DNA of 64,000 bases from positions 436,691 through 500,690 of the forward strand of contig NZ_LMMA01000001.1 of assembly GCF_001422725.1 (NCBI RefSeq). The letters are read 5' to 3'. Each line of letters opens with the position of its first letter. The stretch's first letter is position 1. This DNA comes from Flavobacterium sp. Leaf82. Its GTDB lineage: Bacteria; Bacteroidota; Bacteroidia; Flavobacteriales; Flavobacteriaceae. Below the pieces are notes generated by a model that worked only from the letters and a program-made list of their open reading frames with translations, had not been told where the DNA came from and searched no databases. A program made the translations under genes and the position numbers. Below, piece by piece: positions 19,057-28,369 of the stretch.

Positions 19057-19710
19057 CTAACCGATTAGTTTCTCGATAAAACTTGAGTCGATTTCGGTAA
19101 AATCTTTAAAAATATAATCAGCTTCATGTAAAATTGTTTCCTCACCAATTCCTACACTTACCATTTCTGCTATGTTTGCCGCCTGAATTCCGGCAACAGA
19201 ATCTTCGAATACTATTGCATTTTTTGGATCAATGTTTAATAATTGAGCCGCTTTCAGGAAAACTTCAGGATCTGGTTTTGCATTGGTAACGTCATTTCCG
19301 TCAACAATAACATCGAAATACGAAAGAATTCCTGTTTTTTCAAGAATTGGTCGGGCATTTTTACTCGCAGATCCCAACGCAATTCCCTGATTTTTTTCTT
19401 TTAATAGTTGTAGGGTTTTAAAAACTCCAGGAAGAATCTCGCTTTCGTCCATGTCAACTAAATAAGATAAATAATCTTCGTTTTTTTGAATCAGCCATTT
19501 GTCTTTCTCTTCCTGCGAAGCCTGAACATTTCCTAATTCAAGAATTATATCTAACGAACGCACGCGACTTACACCTTTAAGTAATTCGTTATGTTCGTGT
19601 GTAAAATTTATATTTAATGATTGAGCGATTTTTTGCCACGCTAAAAAGTGGTATTTAGCGGTATCGACAATTACGCCATCAAGGTCGAAGATGAATGCTT
19701 TTTTGTTCAT
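19057..19710 (-). CDS. pgmB: Beta-phosphoglucomutase
   Basis: Converts beta-glucose-1-phosphate to glucose-6-phosphate, feeding glycolysis with the product of maltose phosphorylase. 217 residues. FDLDGVIVDTAKYHFLAWQKIA near residue 8 has the nucleophile and acid/base Asp residues plus the cap helix start typical of PgmB. LGSASKNARPIL is motif II (the SASKN form is characteristic of PgmB), AKPDPEVF carries the Lys, and IVFEDSVAGIQAAN is motif IV. It lies between the phosphorylase and the symporter gene on one strand, 21 bases from the symporter gene. Confidence 0.92.
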   Translation of the reverse strand: MNKKAFIFDLDGVIVDTAKYHFLAWQKIAQSLNINFTHEHNELLKGVSRVRSLDIILELGNVQASQEEKDKWLIQKNEDYLSYLVDMDESEILPGVFKTLQLLKEKNQGIALGSASKNARPILEKTGILSYFDVIVDGNDVTNAKPDPEVFLKAAQLLNIDPKNAIVFEDSVAGIQAANIAEMVSVGIGEETILHEADYIFKDFTEIDSSFIEKLIG

Positions 19711-19731
19711 TATTTGAGAAATTCTTCTTTA

Positions 19732-21084
19732 TTATTTTTGAATAGTATCGTCTACATCTTTTACTTTGTAGACTAAAAGAGCAGCGATTAAAAAGCTGAC
19801 TCCACTTGTAATTAAGGCGTAAATAGCATCGCCATTATAAAGGTATTTTACAATTGGACCTCCAATAAGTGCATTTACAATTTGCGGAATTACAACAAAA
19901 AAATTGAAAATACCCATGTAAACGCCCATTTTTTTAGGTGCAATTGATCCCGCAAGAATTGCATAAGGCATAGCCAGAATACTTGCCCAGGCAACTCCTA
20001 TTAAAATCATTGGCAATACTACCCAGTCTTCATTTGGCATGAAATAAATAGAGATTAATCCAATTCCTCCAATGATTAATGAAAATGCGTGAGTTGATTT
20101 TCGTCCGATTTTTTTAGCGATATAAGGCAGGAAAAACAGTGCAATGATAGCAGAAACTAAGTTGTATACTCCAAACAGAATTCCCACCCAATCTCCGGCA
20201 TCTTGATATTGCTGGCTTGAAGTGTCGCTTAAAGGCAATCCGTAAATGTGATGTGCAATAGCCGGAGTTGTAAAAACCCACATACCAAATAATCCAAACC
20301 AGGAGAAAAATTGTACCCAACTTAGCTGACGCATTGTTGTTGGCATTTTTGCAAAGTCTGTAAAAATGTCTGTCAGTTTCGATTTTTCTTCAGTAGGAAC
20401 ATCAACTTCACTTTGAGGATCTTCAAAATTAGCCAATTCTTCTGGTGAATATTCTTTTGTTGTAAACAGGGTTACCAGAATAGAACCTATTAAAACAGCA
20501 GCTCCAATGATAAAAGAAAGTGTTAAATTTAGCGGTACACTTCCCGGAACTGTACTGTTTGAGACATGAAAATACTTGGTTAAAACATAAGGCAAAGCGG
20601 AACCAATTACAGCACCAAAACCAATTAATGAAGTTTGAATGCTAAAACCGGCAGTACGCTGATCTGTTCTTAAATTATCACCAACCAAAGCACGAAAAGG
20701 CTCCATGGCAATATTAAAAGAGGCATCCATGATCATTAACATTCCGGCTCCAACCCACAAGGCAGGTAATACTGAAATGAAAATATTAGCTTGTGGCATT
20801 AAAATTAATCCTACAGATGCTAAAATAGCGCCCACTAGAAAAAACGGTTTTCGTCTGCCAAATCGTCCCCAGGTTTTATCGCTGTAATGACCAATAACCG
20901 GTTGCACTATTAATCCCATAAGAGGAGCAATAATCCAGAACCATGATAATTCATGTACGTCGGCACCAAAAATTTGAAGAATTCTGCTGGCATTTGCATT
21001 TTGAAGTGCGAACCCCATTTGTATTCCCAGGAACCCGAAACTCATGTTCCAAATTTCCCAGAAACTTAATTTACGCTTTTCCAT
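19732..21084 (-). CDS. MFS sugar/H+ symporter (SLC45/GPH-like), probable maltose transporter
   Basis: 450 residues with twelve membrane segments. N-terminal FWEIWNMSFGFLGIQMGFALQNANASRI, GHYSDKTWGRFGRRKPFF (the loop 2-3 signature of the SLC45/glycoside-pentoside family) and IAMEPFRALVGDNLRTDQR are typical of bacterial sucrose/maltose-type symporters. It probably carries maltose or short maltodextrins across the inner membrane to the cytoplasmic phosphorylase. First gene of the enzyme operon behind the LacI regulator, with about 180 bases of leader between them. Substrate is inferred from context. Confidence 0.83.
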   Translation of the reverse strand: MEKRKLSFWEIWNMSFGFLGIQMGFALQNANASRILQIFGADVHELSWFWIIAPLMGLIVQPVIGHYSDKTWGRFGRRKPFFLVGAILASVGLILMPQANIFISVLPALWVGAGMLMIMDASFNIAMEPFRALVGDNLRTDQRTAGFSIQTSLIGFGAVIGSALPYVLTKYFHVSNSTVPGSVPLNLTLSFIIGAAVLIGSILVTLFTTKEYSPEELANFEDPQSEVDVPTEEKSKLTDIFTDFAKMPTTMRQLSWVQFFSWFGLFGMWVFTTPAIAHHIYGLPLSDTSSQQYQDAGDWVGILFGVYNLVSAIIALFFLPYIAKKIGRKSTHAFSLIIGGIGLISIYFMPNEDWVVLPMILIGVAWASILAMPYAILAGSIAPKKMGVYMGIFNFFVVIPQIVNALIGGPIVKYLYNGDAIYALITSGVSFLIAALLVYKVKDVDDTIQK

Positions 21085-21210
21085 TATCGTAATTAAAGAA
21101 TTAATTAGACGATAAGCGCTTTGCTTATCAAAACTTACTGTTTTTTTCGAAGTAAAAGTAAAAGCTTTGACGGCGGTAAAAGTATAAATTATTTTTAGAT
21201 ATATGCTAAC

Positions 21211-21240
21211 AAAAAAGCCACAAATATTATTTATGGCTTT
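21211..21240 (-). terminator. Hairpin terminator after the LacI regulator
   Basis: AAAGCCA (21214-21220) pairs with TGGCTTT (21234-21240). On the minus strand the stem is followed by TTTTTTG. It separates the regulator from the symporter operon, so the latter needs its own promoter in 21085-21210. Confidence 0.6.
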
Positions 21241-21264
21241 AGAATGTGTTTGATTTTAAGAAAA

Positions 21265-22296
21265 TTAGTCAGTAGATTCTCTTTTTATAAGATGCGTTTC
21301 TATAACTTCGGTAGTATAGTTTTCGTTTTCTTCTTCGTCGTCATTGTGTTCTTCTTCGAGTCTTTCTATCAGCATTTTAGCTGCTTTATTTCCCATTTTT
21401 TCCCCACTCTGGCTTACTGTTGTAATACTTGGCGTTGAATATTTAGAGATGATTCCGTCAGTAAAAGCAATTACGGCAAGATCTTCTGGAACTTTAAGCC
21501 CCATTTTATTGGCAGTTTTGATAATTGTTACGGCAAAAAGCTCATTTACAGCAAAAACAGCATCAAAAGCCCGGTCGTGTAAAAGTTGGCTAATAGTGAT
21601 TTCGCAAGTATCTACATCTTCAATTTTGATAATTAAATCTTCATTAAATGGTAATCCGTTGTCTAATAGTGCTTTTTCGTAACCATCTGTTCTCAGTTTT
21701 CCAACACTTACATAATCAACAGTGGTAACTAGAGCAATTTTTTTTCGACCATTGTCAATCAAACTCTGAACCGCTTCATATGCAGCCGCTTTATCATCGA
21801 TAATAACTTTGTCGCATAAAATATCATTGGTTACACGATCAAACATTACAACCGGCATTCCTTGATTTATGACTTCGGTAATGTGGTGGAAATCACCTTT
21901 GTATTGGGTTTCTTTAGAGAGTGACATGATAAAGCCATCGATACTTCCGTTGGCTAACATTTCCATGTTTAGGACTTCCTTATCAAATGAATCGTCAGAT
22001 AAACATATGACAACGCTGTAGCCATGTTCGTTCGCAACCTGTTCGATTCCGTTGATTACTGTGGAGAAAAAATAATGTACAATTTCCGGAATAATAATAC
22101 CGATACTTTTGGTTTTTCGATTTTTTAAACTAAGAGCAATATTGTTGGGTTTGTAGTTGTAAAACTTTGCGAAAGCTTGCACTTTAAGACGGGTTTCTTC
22201 TCCTATTTCGAGGCTGTTTCTAAGTGATTTTGAGACAGTTGAAATAGACACGTCAAGTTCCTTCGCAATCTGTTTTAAGGTTATTTTGCGTTTCAT
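21265..22296 (-). CDS. LacI family transcriptional regulator of the starch locus
   Basis: 343 residues. The N-terminal helix-turn-helix is ITLKQIAKELDVSISTVSKSLRN with the hinge helix at PNNIALSLKNRKTKSIGIIIPE. The periplasmic-binding-type effector domain follows, including PVVMFDRV, AAYEAVQSLIDNGRKKIALV and AVNELFAVTI, and a short acidic tail (EEEHNDDEEENEN). It is divergent from susC with 235 bases between, and next to the enzyme operon, so it most likely controls both in response to maltose or a phosphorylated sugar. Bacteroides uses the unrelated membrane regulator SusR for the same purpose. No operator could be pinned down by eye. Confidence 0.88.
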   Translation of the reverse strand: MKRKITLKQIAKELDVSISTVSKSLRNSLEIGEETRLKVQAFAKFYNYKPNNIALSLKNRKTKSIGIIIPEIVHYFFSTVINGIEQVANEHGYSVVICLSDDSFDKEVLNMEMLANGSIDGFIMSLSKETQYKGDFHHITEVINQGMPVVMFDRVTNDILCDKVIIDDKAAAYEAVQSLIDNGRKKIALVTTVDYVSVGKLRTDGYEKALLDNGLPFNEDLIIKIEDVDTCEITISQLLHDRAFDAVFAVNELFAVTIIKTANKMGLKVPEDLAVIAFTDGIISKYSTPSITTVSQSGEKMGNKAAKMLIERLEEEHNDDEEENENYTTEVIETHLIKRESTD

Positions 22297-22437
22297 AGTT
22301 ATTATTGAAAAAAATCTAATTATTAATAAAGGTATCTTTTATTTTTTGATTTGTCATTTTTTGACTGAAAAGATTACAAAATATAGAAAGTTTTCAACAC
22401 TATCACGTTTTCGTAATCCAATATAAATTGTAACTGG

Positions 22438-22466
22438 TTGGTCGTGTTAATAAATTCCTAATTTTG
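22438..22466 (+). promoter_or_regulatory. Promoter of susCDE
   Basis: TTG at 22438-22440, 18 bases, then TAATTTTG at 22459-22466, a full match to the Bacteroidota -33/-7 pattern. The leader to the susC ATG at 22532 is about 60 bases. The upstream part of the regulator-susC gap (22297-22437) probably holds the operator, but no convincing palindrome with a central CG stood out. Confidence 0.75.
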
Positions 22467-22531
22467 AAATTCGAAGTAAAATTAAAAACTTAACTAACAA
22501 TCAAAAACTCAAACTAATTTAAACAAAAAGT

Positions 22532-25507
22532 ATGAAAACAATTTATAAAAAGTTGTTATTTTTATTCTTACTGTTACCGTTTACTGTACTAGCTCAAAGT
22601 ACTTTAAAAGGAACAGTTGCCGACCAGGCAACGGGACAACCAATCCCGGGGGTAAATGTAAGTGTACAAGGTGCTCCAGGCGGAACATCAACAGATTTTG
22701 ACGGTAAATTTCAGTTATCTAATTTAAAAAATGGAGACAAAATCCTTGTTTCTTTTATTGGATACAAAACGTCAACTGTAACTTTTAACGGTCAACAAAC
22801 ATTAAGCGTTTCTTTAGAAGAAGATACGAATCAACTTAAGGAAGTTGTGGTACAAGTAGGTTACGGTACTGTTAAGAAAAAAGATGCTACAGGATCTGTA
22901 TCTCAAATTGCAGCAAAAGACTTTAATAAAGGAATCAATGTTACTCCTGAGAGTTTAATTAGCGGTCGTATTTCGGGTGTTAATGTTACTGGAGGAGGTG
23001 CTCCGGGTGCTAAAGCAGATATCAGGATTCGTGGAGGATCTTCTTTAAATGCTTCAAACGAACCATTAATTGTATTAGACGGACTTCCGTTAAGTAATGC
23101 TGTACCAAGTGGTGCTACAAGTATTTTATCTACAATTGATCCTAATGATATTGAATCTTTTACAGTTCTTAAAGATGCATCTGCTGCTGCGATCTACGGG
23201 TCACGTGCTGCAAATGGTGTAATCGTAATTACTACTAAAAAAGGATCAAAAGGTGGTGTAAAAGTAAACTTTAGTTCTCAGGTTGGTATTAATACAGTAG
23301 CAAATACAGTTGATGTAATGAATGCTGATCAATACAGAGAGTTAGTAAAAACTAAAGGTTCTGCAGCTCAACTGGCTTTATTGGGGAATGCAAATACAAA
23401 CTGGCAAGATGAAATTTTTCATACAGCCTTGACAACAAACAATAATATATCTGTAAGCGGTTCTTTGTTTAACAAATTGCCTGTACGTTTATCTGTTGGA
23501 AATGTTGATAATCCAGGAATCCTTAGAAACACTTCTTTTGAAAGAACTACGACATCGATATCGTTAAATCCGGTTCTTTTTGATAATCACTTAAAAATTG
23601 ATATTAGCGGAAATTTATCTTTTGGTAAAAACCAATTTCAGGATGAAGGTGCAGTTATTGGAAGCGCAATTGGGTTTGACCCAACACAACCTGTTTATCA
23701 GGCGGGTTCTCGTTATGGAGGATATTTTGAATGGTTAGAGCCAAGCGGAAACTTACCTTTATTACCGGCAAGAAATCCTGTGGCAAGATTAAACCAGGAT
23801 AACAGAAGAGCTACTTCTACCAGAAAATGGGGGAATGTTAGAGTAGATTATAAACTTCATTTCTTTGAAGATTTAAGAGTTGTTGCTGAGGCAGGTATCG
23901 ATAGATTTGACAGTAGCGGATATACTGAAGTAAGTACTCAAAGTGCTTTAGGATATCAGCCAAAAGCATTTAGCGATCCGGGTTATGTAAATTTAGGAAA
24001 CTACTCTAATTATACTGATGCGCTTCAGAATAAAAACTTAAATGCTTATTTTAATTATACTAAAGATATTGGGAAAATTAAAATTGATGCAACTGCAGGT
24101 TATAACTACCAATTGTTTCAAAAAGAAAAATATTCATCTGGAGAAATCAGACAGCCAAATCCTAATGAGGATGTTGCTACAGATCCGGATGTTAATTTAC
24201 AATCGTTCTTCGGACGTTTGAATTTAGGGTATGACAGTAGATATTTATTGACTTTAAATTACAGAAGAGACGGAACTTCTCGTTTTTCTGAAGATAACAG
24301 ATGGGGAAATTTTGCAGGAGGTGCTTTTGCATGGAATTTGTCTGAAGAAGCTTTCTTAAAAGGTAATTCAACTGTTTCTACTTTAAAATTAAGAGTTGGT
24401 TACGGAACTACCGGACAACAAGATATCTCGGCTCAGTATGATTATTTACGCAGAGTAACTTTAGGAACAATTAATTCGCAATATATTTTTGGTAACACAA
24501 TATATTCAACTGCAAGACCAGAAGGATATAACGAAAATATTAAATGGGAAGAATTGACTGAATCTAACGTTGGTATCGATTACGGATTCTTCAATGACAG
24601 AATTACTGGATCTATTAACTATTTTGATAAAAAATCATCAGATTTATTAGCTGATATTGCAGTTCCTGATGGTGCGAATCTTAGAAATCAAGGTTTCTTT
24701 AATATTGGTAGTGTAAGAACAAAAGGGGTTGAATTTAGTATTGCTTCTGATATTGTTAAAAACGATAATTTGACTTGGAACGTAGCTTTTAATACTACTT
24801 ATATCGATCAGAATATTTCTGAATTAGGAATTACGGTTCCTGGTTTTCAAGGTTATTTAACCGGAGATAATATCGCTGGTGGAAACGGAAATAAAATCCT
24901 TATTAACTCAGTAGGATATTCGCCAAATTCATTTTTTGTATATGAGCAATTATACGATGCAAATAAAAGACCAATTGCAGGTGCTTATGTAGACAGAAAC
25001 GGAGATGGAAAAATTGATACAGGTGACCGTTACAGAGCTGGAAAAGCGGCTCCGGATTATACTTTTGGTTTGTTTTCTACCTTAAACTACAAAAAGTTTG
25101 ACTTTACAATGAACTGGAGAGCAAGTGTTGGTAACAAAATTTTTGATAACGTAAGTTCTAATTTAGGTTATTCTGATGCTGGATTAAGAAGACAAACTGA
25201 TTTGTCTAACGTAAGTTCAGATTACTATAATACTGGTTTTACTTTTGAAGATAATGGTACATCACGTTACTTGTCTGATTATTTTGTAAAAGATGCTTCT
25301 TTTATCAAATTAGATAACATTACACTTGGATATACTTTAGATAAAACAATCATAAAAGCTGCTACTTTAAGATTTACAGCTGGTGTTCAGAATGTTTTCA
25401 TTCTAACAAAATACAATGGTTTAGATCCTGAGAAATTCAACGGAATTGATAATAATGTATACCCAAGAGCAAGAACATTCTTGTTTGGAGTAAATGCGAA
25501 TTTCTAA
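22532..25507 (+). CDS. susC: SusC-type TonB-dependent outer-membrane transporter
   Basis: Imports maltooligosaccharides across the outer membrane with energy from TonB. Signal peptide 1-21 (LLFLFLLLPFTVLAQ). A CarboxypepD_reg-like domain spans about 23-107 (LKGTVADQATGQPIPGVNV), followed by the TonB box/plug region (KEVVVQVGYGTVKKKDATGSV, RIRGGSSLNASNEPLIVLDG, VLKDASAAAIYGSRAANGVI) and a large beta-barrel ending in a terminal aromatic residue (FGVNANF). Length 991 is standard for SusC. SusD follows after 36 bases. Starch specificity is inferred from the neighbouring enzymes. Confidence 0.93.
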   Translation: MKTIYKKLLFLFLLLPFTVLAQSTLKGTVADQATGQPIPGVNVSVQGAPGGTSTDFDGKFQLSNLKNGDKILVSFIGYKTSTVTFNGQQTLSVSLEEDTNQLKEVVVQVGYGTVKKKDATGSVSQIAAKDFNKGINVTPESLISGRISGVNVTGGGAPGAKADIRIRGGSSLNASNEPLIVLDGLPLSNAVPSGATSILSTIDPNDIESFTVLKDASAAAIYGSRAANGVIVITTKKGSKGGVKVNFSSQVGINTVANTVDVMNADQYRELVKTKGSAAQLALLGNANTNWQDEIFHTALTTNNNISVSGSLFNKLPVRLSVGNVDNPGILRNTSFERTTTSISLNPVLFDNHLKIDISGNLSFGKNQFQDEGAVIGSAIGFDPTQPVYQAGSRYGGYFEWLEPSGNLPLLPARNPVARLNQDNRRATSTRKWGNVRVDYKLHFFEDLRVVAEAGIDRFDSSGYTEVSTQSALGYQPKAFSDPGYVNLGNYSNYTDALQNKNLNAYFNYTKDIGKIKIDATAGYNYQLFQKEKYSSGEIRQPNPNEDVATDPDVNLQSFFGRLNLGYDSRYLLTLNYRRDGTSRFSEDNRWGNFAGGAFAWNLSEEAFLKGNSTVSTLKLRVGYGTTGQQDISAQYDYLRRVTLGTINSQYIFGNTIYSTARPEGYNENIKWEELTESNVGIDYGFFNDRITGSINYFDKKSSDLLADIAVPDGANLRNQGFFNIGSVRTKGVEFSIASDIVKNDNLTWNVAFNTTYIDQNISELGITVPGFQGYLTGDNIAGGNGNKILINSVGYSPNSFFVYEQLYDANKRPIAGAYVDRNGDGKIDTGDRYRAGKAAPDYTFGLFSTLNYKKFDFTMNWRASVGNKIFDNVSSNLGYSDAGLRRQTDLSNVSSDYYNTGFTFEDNGTSRYLSDYFVKDASFIKLDNITLGYTLDKTIIKAATLRFTAGVQNVFILTKYNGLDPEKFNGIDNNVYPRARTFLFGVNANF

Positions 25508-25543
25508 TAGTAGACTGAAATCAAAAATTTAAAAACAAACAAA

Positions 25544-27172
25544 ATGAAAATATCATTTAAATATATATCTTATTTTTTCCTATTCGTTTTAGGATTAAGT
25601 ATGACGCTTACTTCGTGTACGGACGACTTAAACGTGACGCCAAAGGATGATGATGAATTTTTATCAGAAACCTTTTTTCAAGATCCTGCATCGTACAAAG
25701 AAGTTTTGGCTAAATTATACGCAGGTTTGTATGTGGGTGGTAATGATGGTGATGGTGATGCTGCTGTACCTGGAAAAAGTCCAGATATTGCAGGACTTGG
25801 TGGTGACTTTAGCAGTTACTTAAGATTACTTTTTGTAACACAGGAATTTACTACAGATGAAGCGATTATTGCATGGGCTGATGGTACTTTACCAACATTG
25901 AATGCTCAAACATGGTCTCCTGCAAATGAATTTCTTGAAGGAACTTTCTCAAGAGCATTTTACCACATTAGTGTTGCTAATGAGTTTTTAAGACAAACTA
26001 CAGATGAGAAATTAACTGCAAGAGGTGTTGATGCAAACTTAAAAGCTGATATCGCTAATTTTAGAGCCGAAGCTCGTTTTTTAAGAGCTTTCTCTTATTA
26101 TAACTTAATGGATTTATTTGGTAATGTGCCAATTACGACAGAAAAAGATCCTGTTGGATTCTTTTATCCGGAACAAAAAACAAGAGCAGAAGTTTTTGCT
26201 TTCGTTGAATCTGAATTGAAAGACCTAGACAATAGTTTAGTGGCTCCAAGAGCAAATGAATATGGAAGAGTTGATAAAACTGCTGCTAAATTTTTATTGG
26301 CGCAAGTTTATTTAAATGCTAAAGTATATATAGGTGTAGATAAAAACAATGAAGCCGCAACTTTATGTAATGAAATCATTACGGGTTCAGGATATACATT
26401 TGCAAATGTTCCATACAGATATTTATTCTCTGCGGATAATAATAGAAATGGTGCTCAGTCAGAAATTATTTTCCCAATTGTTGGTGATGGTAATGCTATT
26501 AGAGCAACTGGTGGAGGTATGAGTTTTATCATGCACGCTTCTATTGGAGGTAGCATGGATGCTGCATCAAGAGGTATGGATGGTGGATGGCAAGGGATTA
26601 GAACTCGTAGAGAGTTTGTAAATCTTTTTCCTGATGCAACTGCAACTGCAGATAATAGAGGTACGTTCTACACAAACGGACAATCTAAAGACATTAATAA
26701 TGTTTCGACTTTTACTGATGGTTATGCTGTAACAAAATACATCAATAAAAATGCTGATGGTTCTGCAGCACAAAGAAATGATATCCCGGATATTGATTTC
26801 CCAATGTTTAGATTAACAGATGCTTATTTAATGTATGCCGAAGCAACTCTTAGAGGAGCTTCAAGCGGAAATATTGCAACAGCTTTAGGTTATGTAAATC
26901 AAATTAGAGCAAGAGCAAATGCACAGGCAATTACACTTCCTCAGTTAACTCTTGATTTTATCTTAGATGAAAGAGGAAGAGAATTATTCTGGGAATGTCA
27001 CAGAAGAACTGATTTGATTCGTTTTGGAAAATTTAGCGGAGCGTCTAAAATCTGGCAATGGAAAGGTGGATCTGTAAATGGTAATGCTACAGAGTCATTC
27101 AGAGATTTAATGCCTATTCCTGCAAGAAATATTCAGGCAAATCCAACTTTGAAACAAAATCCTGGATACTAA
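25544..27172 (+). CDS. susD: SusD/RagB family outer-membrane glycan-binding lipoprotein
   Basis: Surface lipoprotein that lids the SusC transporter and captures glycan. Lipoprotein signal with lipobox Cys at about residue 25 (MTLTSCTDD). The N-terminal TPR-like part includes FRAEARFLRAFSYYNLMDLFG, the strongest SusD signature, and DAYLMYAEATLRG, ALGYVNQIRARAN, LDERGRELFWECHRRTDLIRFGKF appear in the C-terminal part. 542 residues, normal for SusD. It sits between susC and the susE-like gene in one plus-strand operon. Confidence 0.93.
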   Translation: MKISFKYISYFFLFVLGLSMTLTSCTDDLNVTPKDDDEFLSETFFQDPASYKEVLAKLYAGLYVGGNDGDGDAAVPGKSPDIAGLGGDFSSYLRLLFVTQEFTTDEAIIAWADGTLPTLNAQTWSPANEFLEGTFSRAFYHISVANEFLRQTTDEKLTARGVDANLKADIANFRAEARFLRAFSYYNLMDLFGNVPITTEKDPVGFFYPEQKTRAEVFAFVESELKDLDNSLVAPRANEYGRVDKTAAKFLLAQVYLNAKVYIGVDKNNEAATLCNEIITGSGYTFANVPYRYLFSADNNRNGAQSEIIFPIVGDGNAIRATGGGMSFIMHASIGGSMDAASRGMDGGWQGIRTRREFVNLFPDATATADNRGTFYTNGQSKDINNVSTFTDGYAVTKYINKNADGSAAQRNDIPDIDFPMFRLTDAYLMYAEATLRGASSGNIATALGYVNQIRARANAQAITLPQLTLDFILDERGRELFWECHRRTDLIRFGKFSGASKIWQWKGGSVNGNATESFRDLMPIPARNIQANPTLKQNPGY

Positions 27173-27189
27173 CTTTATAAAACATTAAA

Positions 27190-28011
27190 ATGAAAAATAT
27201 ATATAAAATTTTAATCGCATTTATTGGTGTTTTGGCGGTTTCATGTAATGCTGATGATGTTGAGAACAGACCTGTTATTGATGCAGGAACTGCTCCGGTA
27301 TTATTAACACCAACATCTGGCTTTAGTATTGTACTATCAAAAGAAACTGAGAAAAACGTTGCTACAACTGTTACCTGGAACAAAGCAACTTATACTGTAC
27401 CTCAGGCAATAATAAATTACACAATTCAGATTGCTAAAGCAGGAACTAATTTTGCAAGCCCAATTACTGTAATGAGCACAACTGGTGTTTCGCAAGAATT
27501 AACAGTAGAAGAATTAAATTCGGCATTAGTAAACGGTGGTTTTGTTGAGAAAGAAGTAAACAATGTTGATATTCGTATTAAATCTGTCGTTGGAGCTTCA
27601 GGAATTCCTCAATACTCTAATAGCTTTACTATAAAAGCAACACCTTATCACGTACCATTGGCAAGTTCGCATTGGTTAGTTGGTGCAGCTACTCCTGGAG
27701 GTTGGTCTTGGGATGGTGATGCAGAAACTGAATTTCCTTTAGTTGCTGGTCAAAGTAATATCTATCAGGTTACTCTTGTTCTAAAAAGCGGAGAAGGATT
27801 TAGAGAATTTATCAAAAATGATTTCACAAGTGGTGGTAACTGGGGCGGCGACAACAGTCATAACTTTACTTACTATACAGGATTGGGTTATACTATTGAT
27901 TCAGAATTAGTAAATGCAGGTGACGGAGATTCTAATTTTAAATATACAGGACCTACGGGATCAAGAGTATTTAAAATAGACAACGTTGCAAAAACGATAA
28001 CATTAGATTAA
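27190..28011 (+). CDS. susE: SusE-like starch-binding outer-membrane lipoprotein
   Basis: 273 residues with lipobox Cys at about 19 (GVLAVSCNADD). Residues about 35-150 form a fibronectin-like SusE N-terminal domain (PVLLTPTSGFSIVLSKE... TVTWNKATY), then a starch-binding beta-sandwich with aromatic-rich segments SHWLVGAATPGGWSWDGD and FIKNDFTSGGNWGGDNS that resemble the glucan-stacking platforms of SusE/SusF. Only one C-terminal binding module is present, shorter than Bacteroides SusE (387) or SusF (485), and no separate susF follows. Last gene of the operon, ending at a terminator. Confidence 0.82.
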   Translation: MKNIYKILIAFIGVLAVSCNADDVENRPVIDAGTAPVLLTPTSGFSIVLSKETEKNVATTVTWNKATYTVPQAIINYTIQIAKAGTNFASPITVMSTTGVSQELTVEELNSALVNGGFVEKEVNNVDIRIKSVVGASGIPQYSNSFTIKATPYHVPLASSHWLVGAATPGGWSWDGDAETEFPLVAGQSNIYQVTLVLKSGEGFREFIKNDFTSGGNWGGDNSHNFTYYTGLGYTIDSELVNAGDGDSNFKYTGPTGSRVFKIDNVAKTITLD

Positions 28012-28029
28012 TTTCAATGTAAATAAATT

Positions 28030-28057
28030 AAGGGCTATCTTATTAGGTAGCCCTTTT
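28030..28057 (+). terminator. Terminator of the susCDE operon
   Basis: AAGGGCTA (28030-28037) pairs with TAGCCCTT (28048-28055), followed by TT. It lies 19 bases after the susE stop. Confidence 0.75.
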
Positions 28058-28100
28058 GTCATAGACAACATAAAAAATTGGTTATGTTAGTAATGTAAAG

Positions 28101-28128
28101 GGGCTGTCTGTAAAAAGGCAGCCCTTTT
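28101..28128. terminator. Second hairpin terminator, between convergent genes
   Basis: GGGCTG (28101-28106) pairs with CAGCCC (28119-28124) followed by TTTT. It is close in sequence to the preceding terminator and lies directly at the end of the minus-strand small membrane gene. Confidence 0.6.
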
Positions 28129-28131
28129 ATT

Positions 28132-28359
28132 TTACATTTTTTCTTTGTTGTATTCTCCAATAACGGCAAAATACCCAAAAGTTCCCAGTCCTAAAACGAT
28201 AAGAGGAGTAAGGATAAAAAGAATGATGATCCCAAAGACTAAATCGTCTTGTTTGTCTGATAGAAGTTTGGGTAAACCAAATTCAAATACGCAAAAATAA
28301 GCCGCTGCAACCGCAAGAACAATCCATAAAACACCTAAAATTTGTTTGATCGCATTCAT
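28132..28359 (-). CDS. Small two-helix membrane protein
   Basis: 75 residues with two membrane segments (about 7-26 and 41-68) and a hydrophilic link containing KLLSDKQDDL. No family recognised. It follows the MFS transporter gene with only ten bases between and the same direction, so it is probably cotranscribed and may accompany the transporter. It is preserved as an intact frame ending at a terminator. Confidence 0.6.
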   Translation of the reverse strand: MNAIKQILGVLWIVLAVAAAYFCVFEFGLPKLLSDKQDDLVFGIIILFILTPLIVLGLGTFGYFAVIGEYNKEKM

Positions 28360-28369
28360 AATTATTATA

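Noticed and set aside
21344..21682. Plus-strand frame of 112 residues opposite the LacI regulator
   Set aside because: Antisense shadow of a well-supported gene. The Ser-rich composition follows from the reverse of its codons.
22297..22437. LacI operator upstream of susC
   Set aside because: The CACGTTTTCG-like stretch near 22404 is not a convincing palindrome with a central CG; no operator is claimed.
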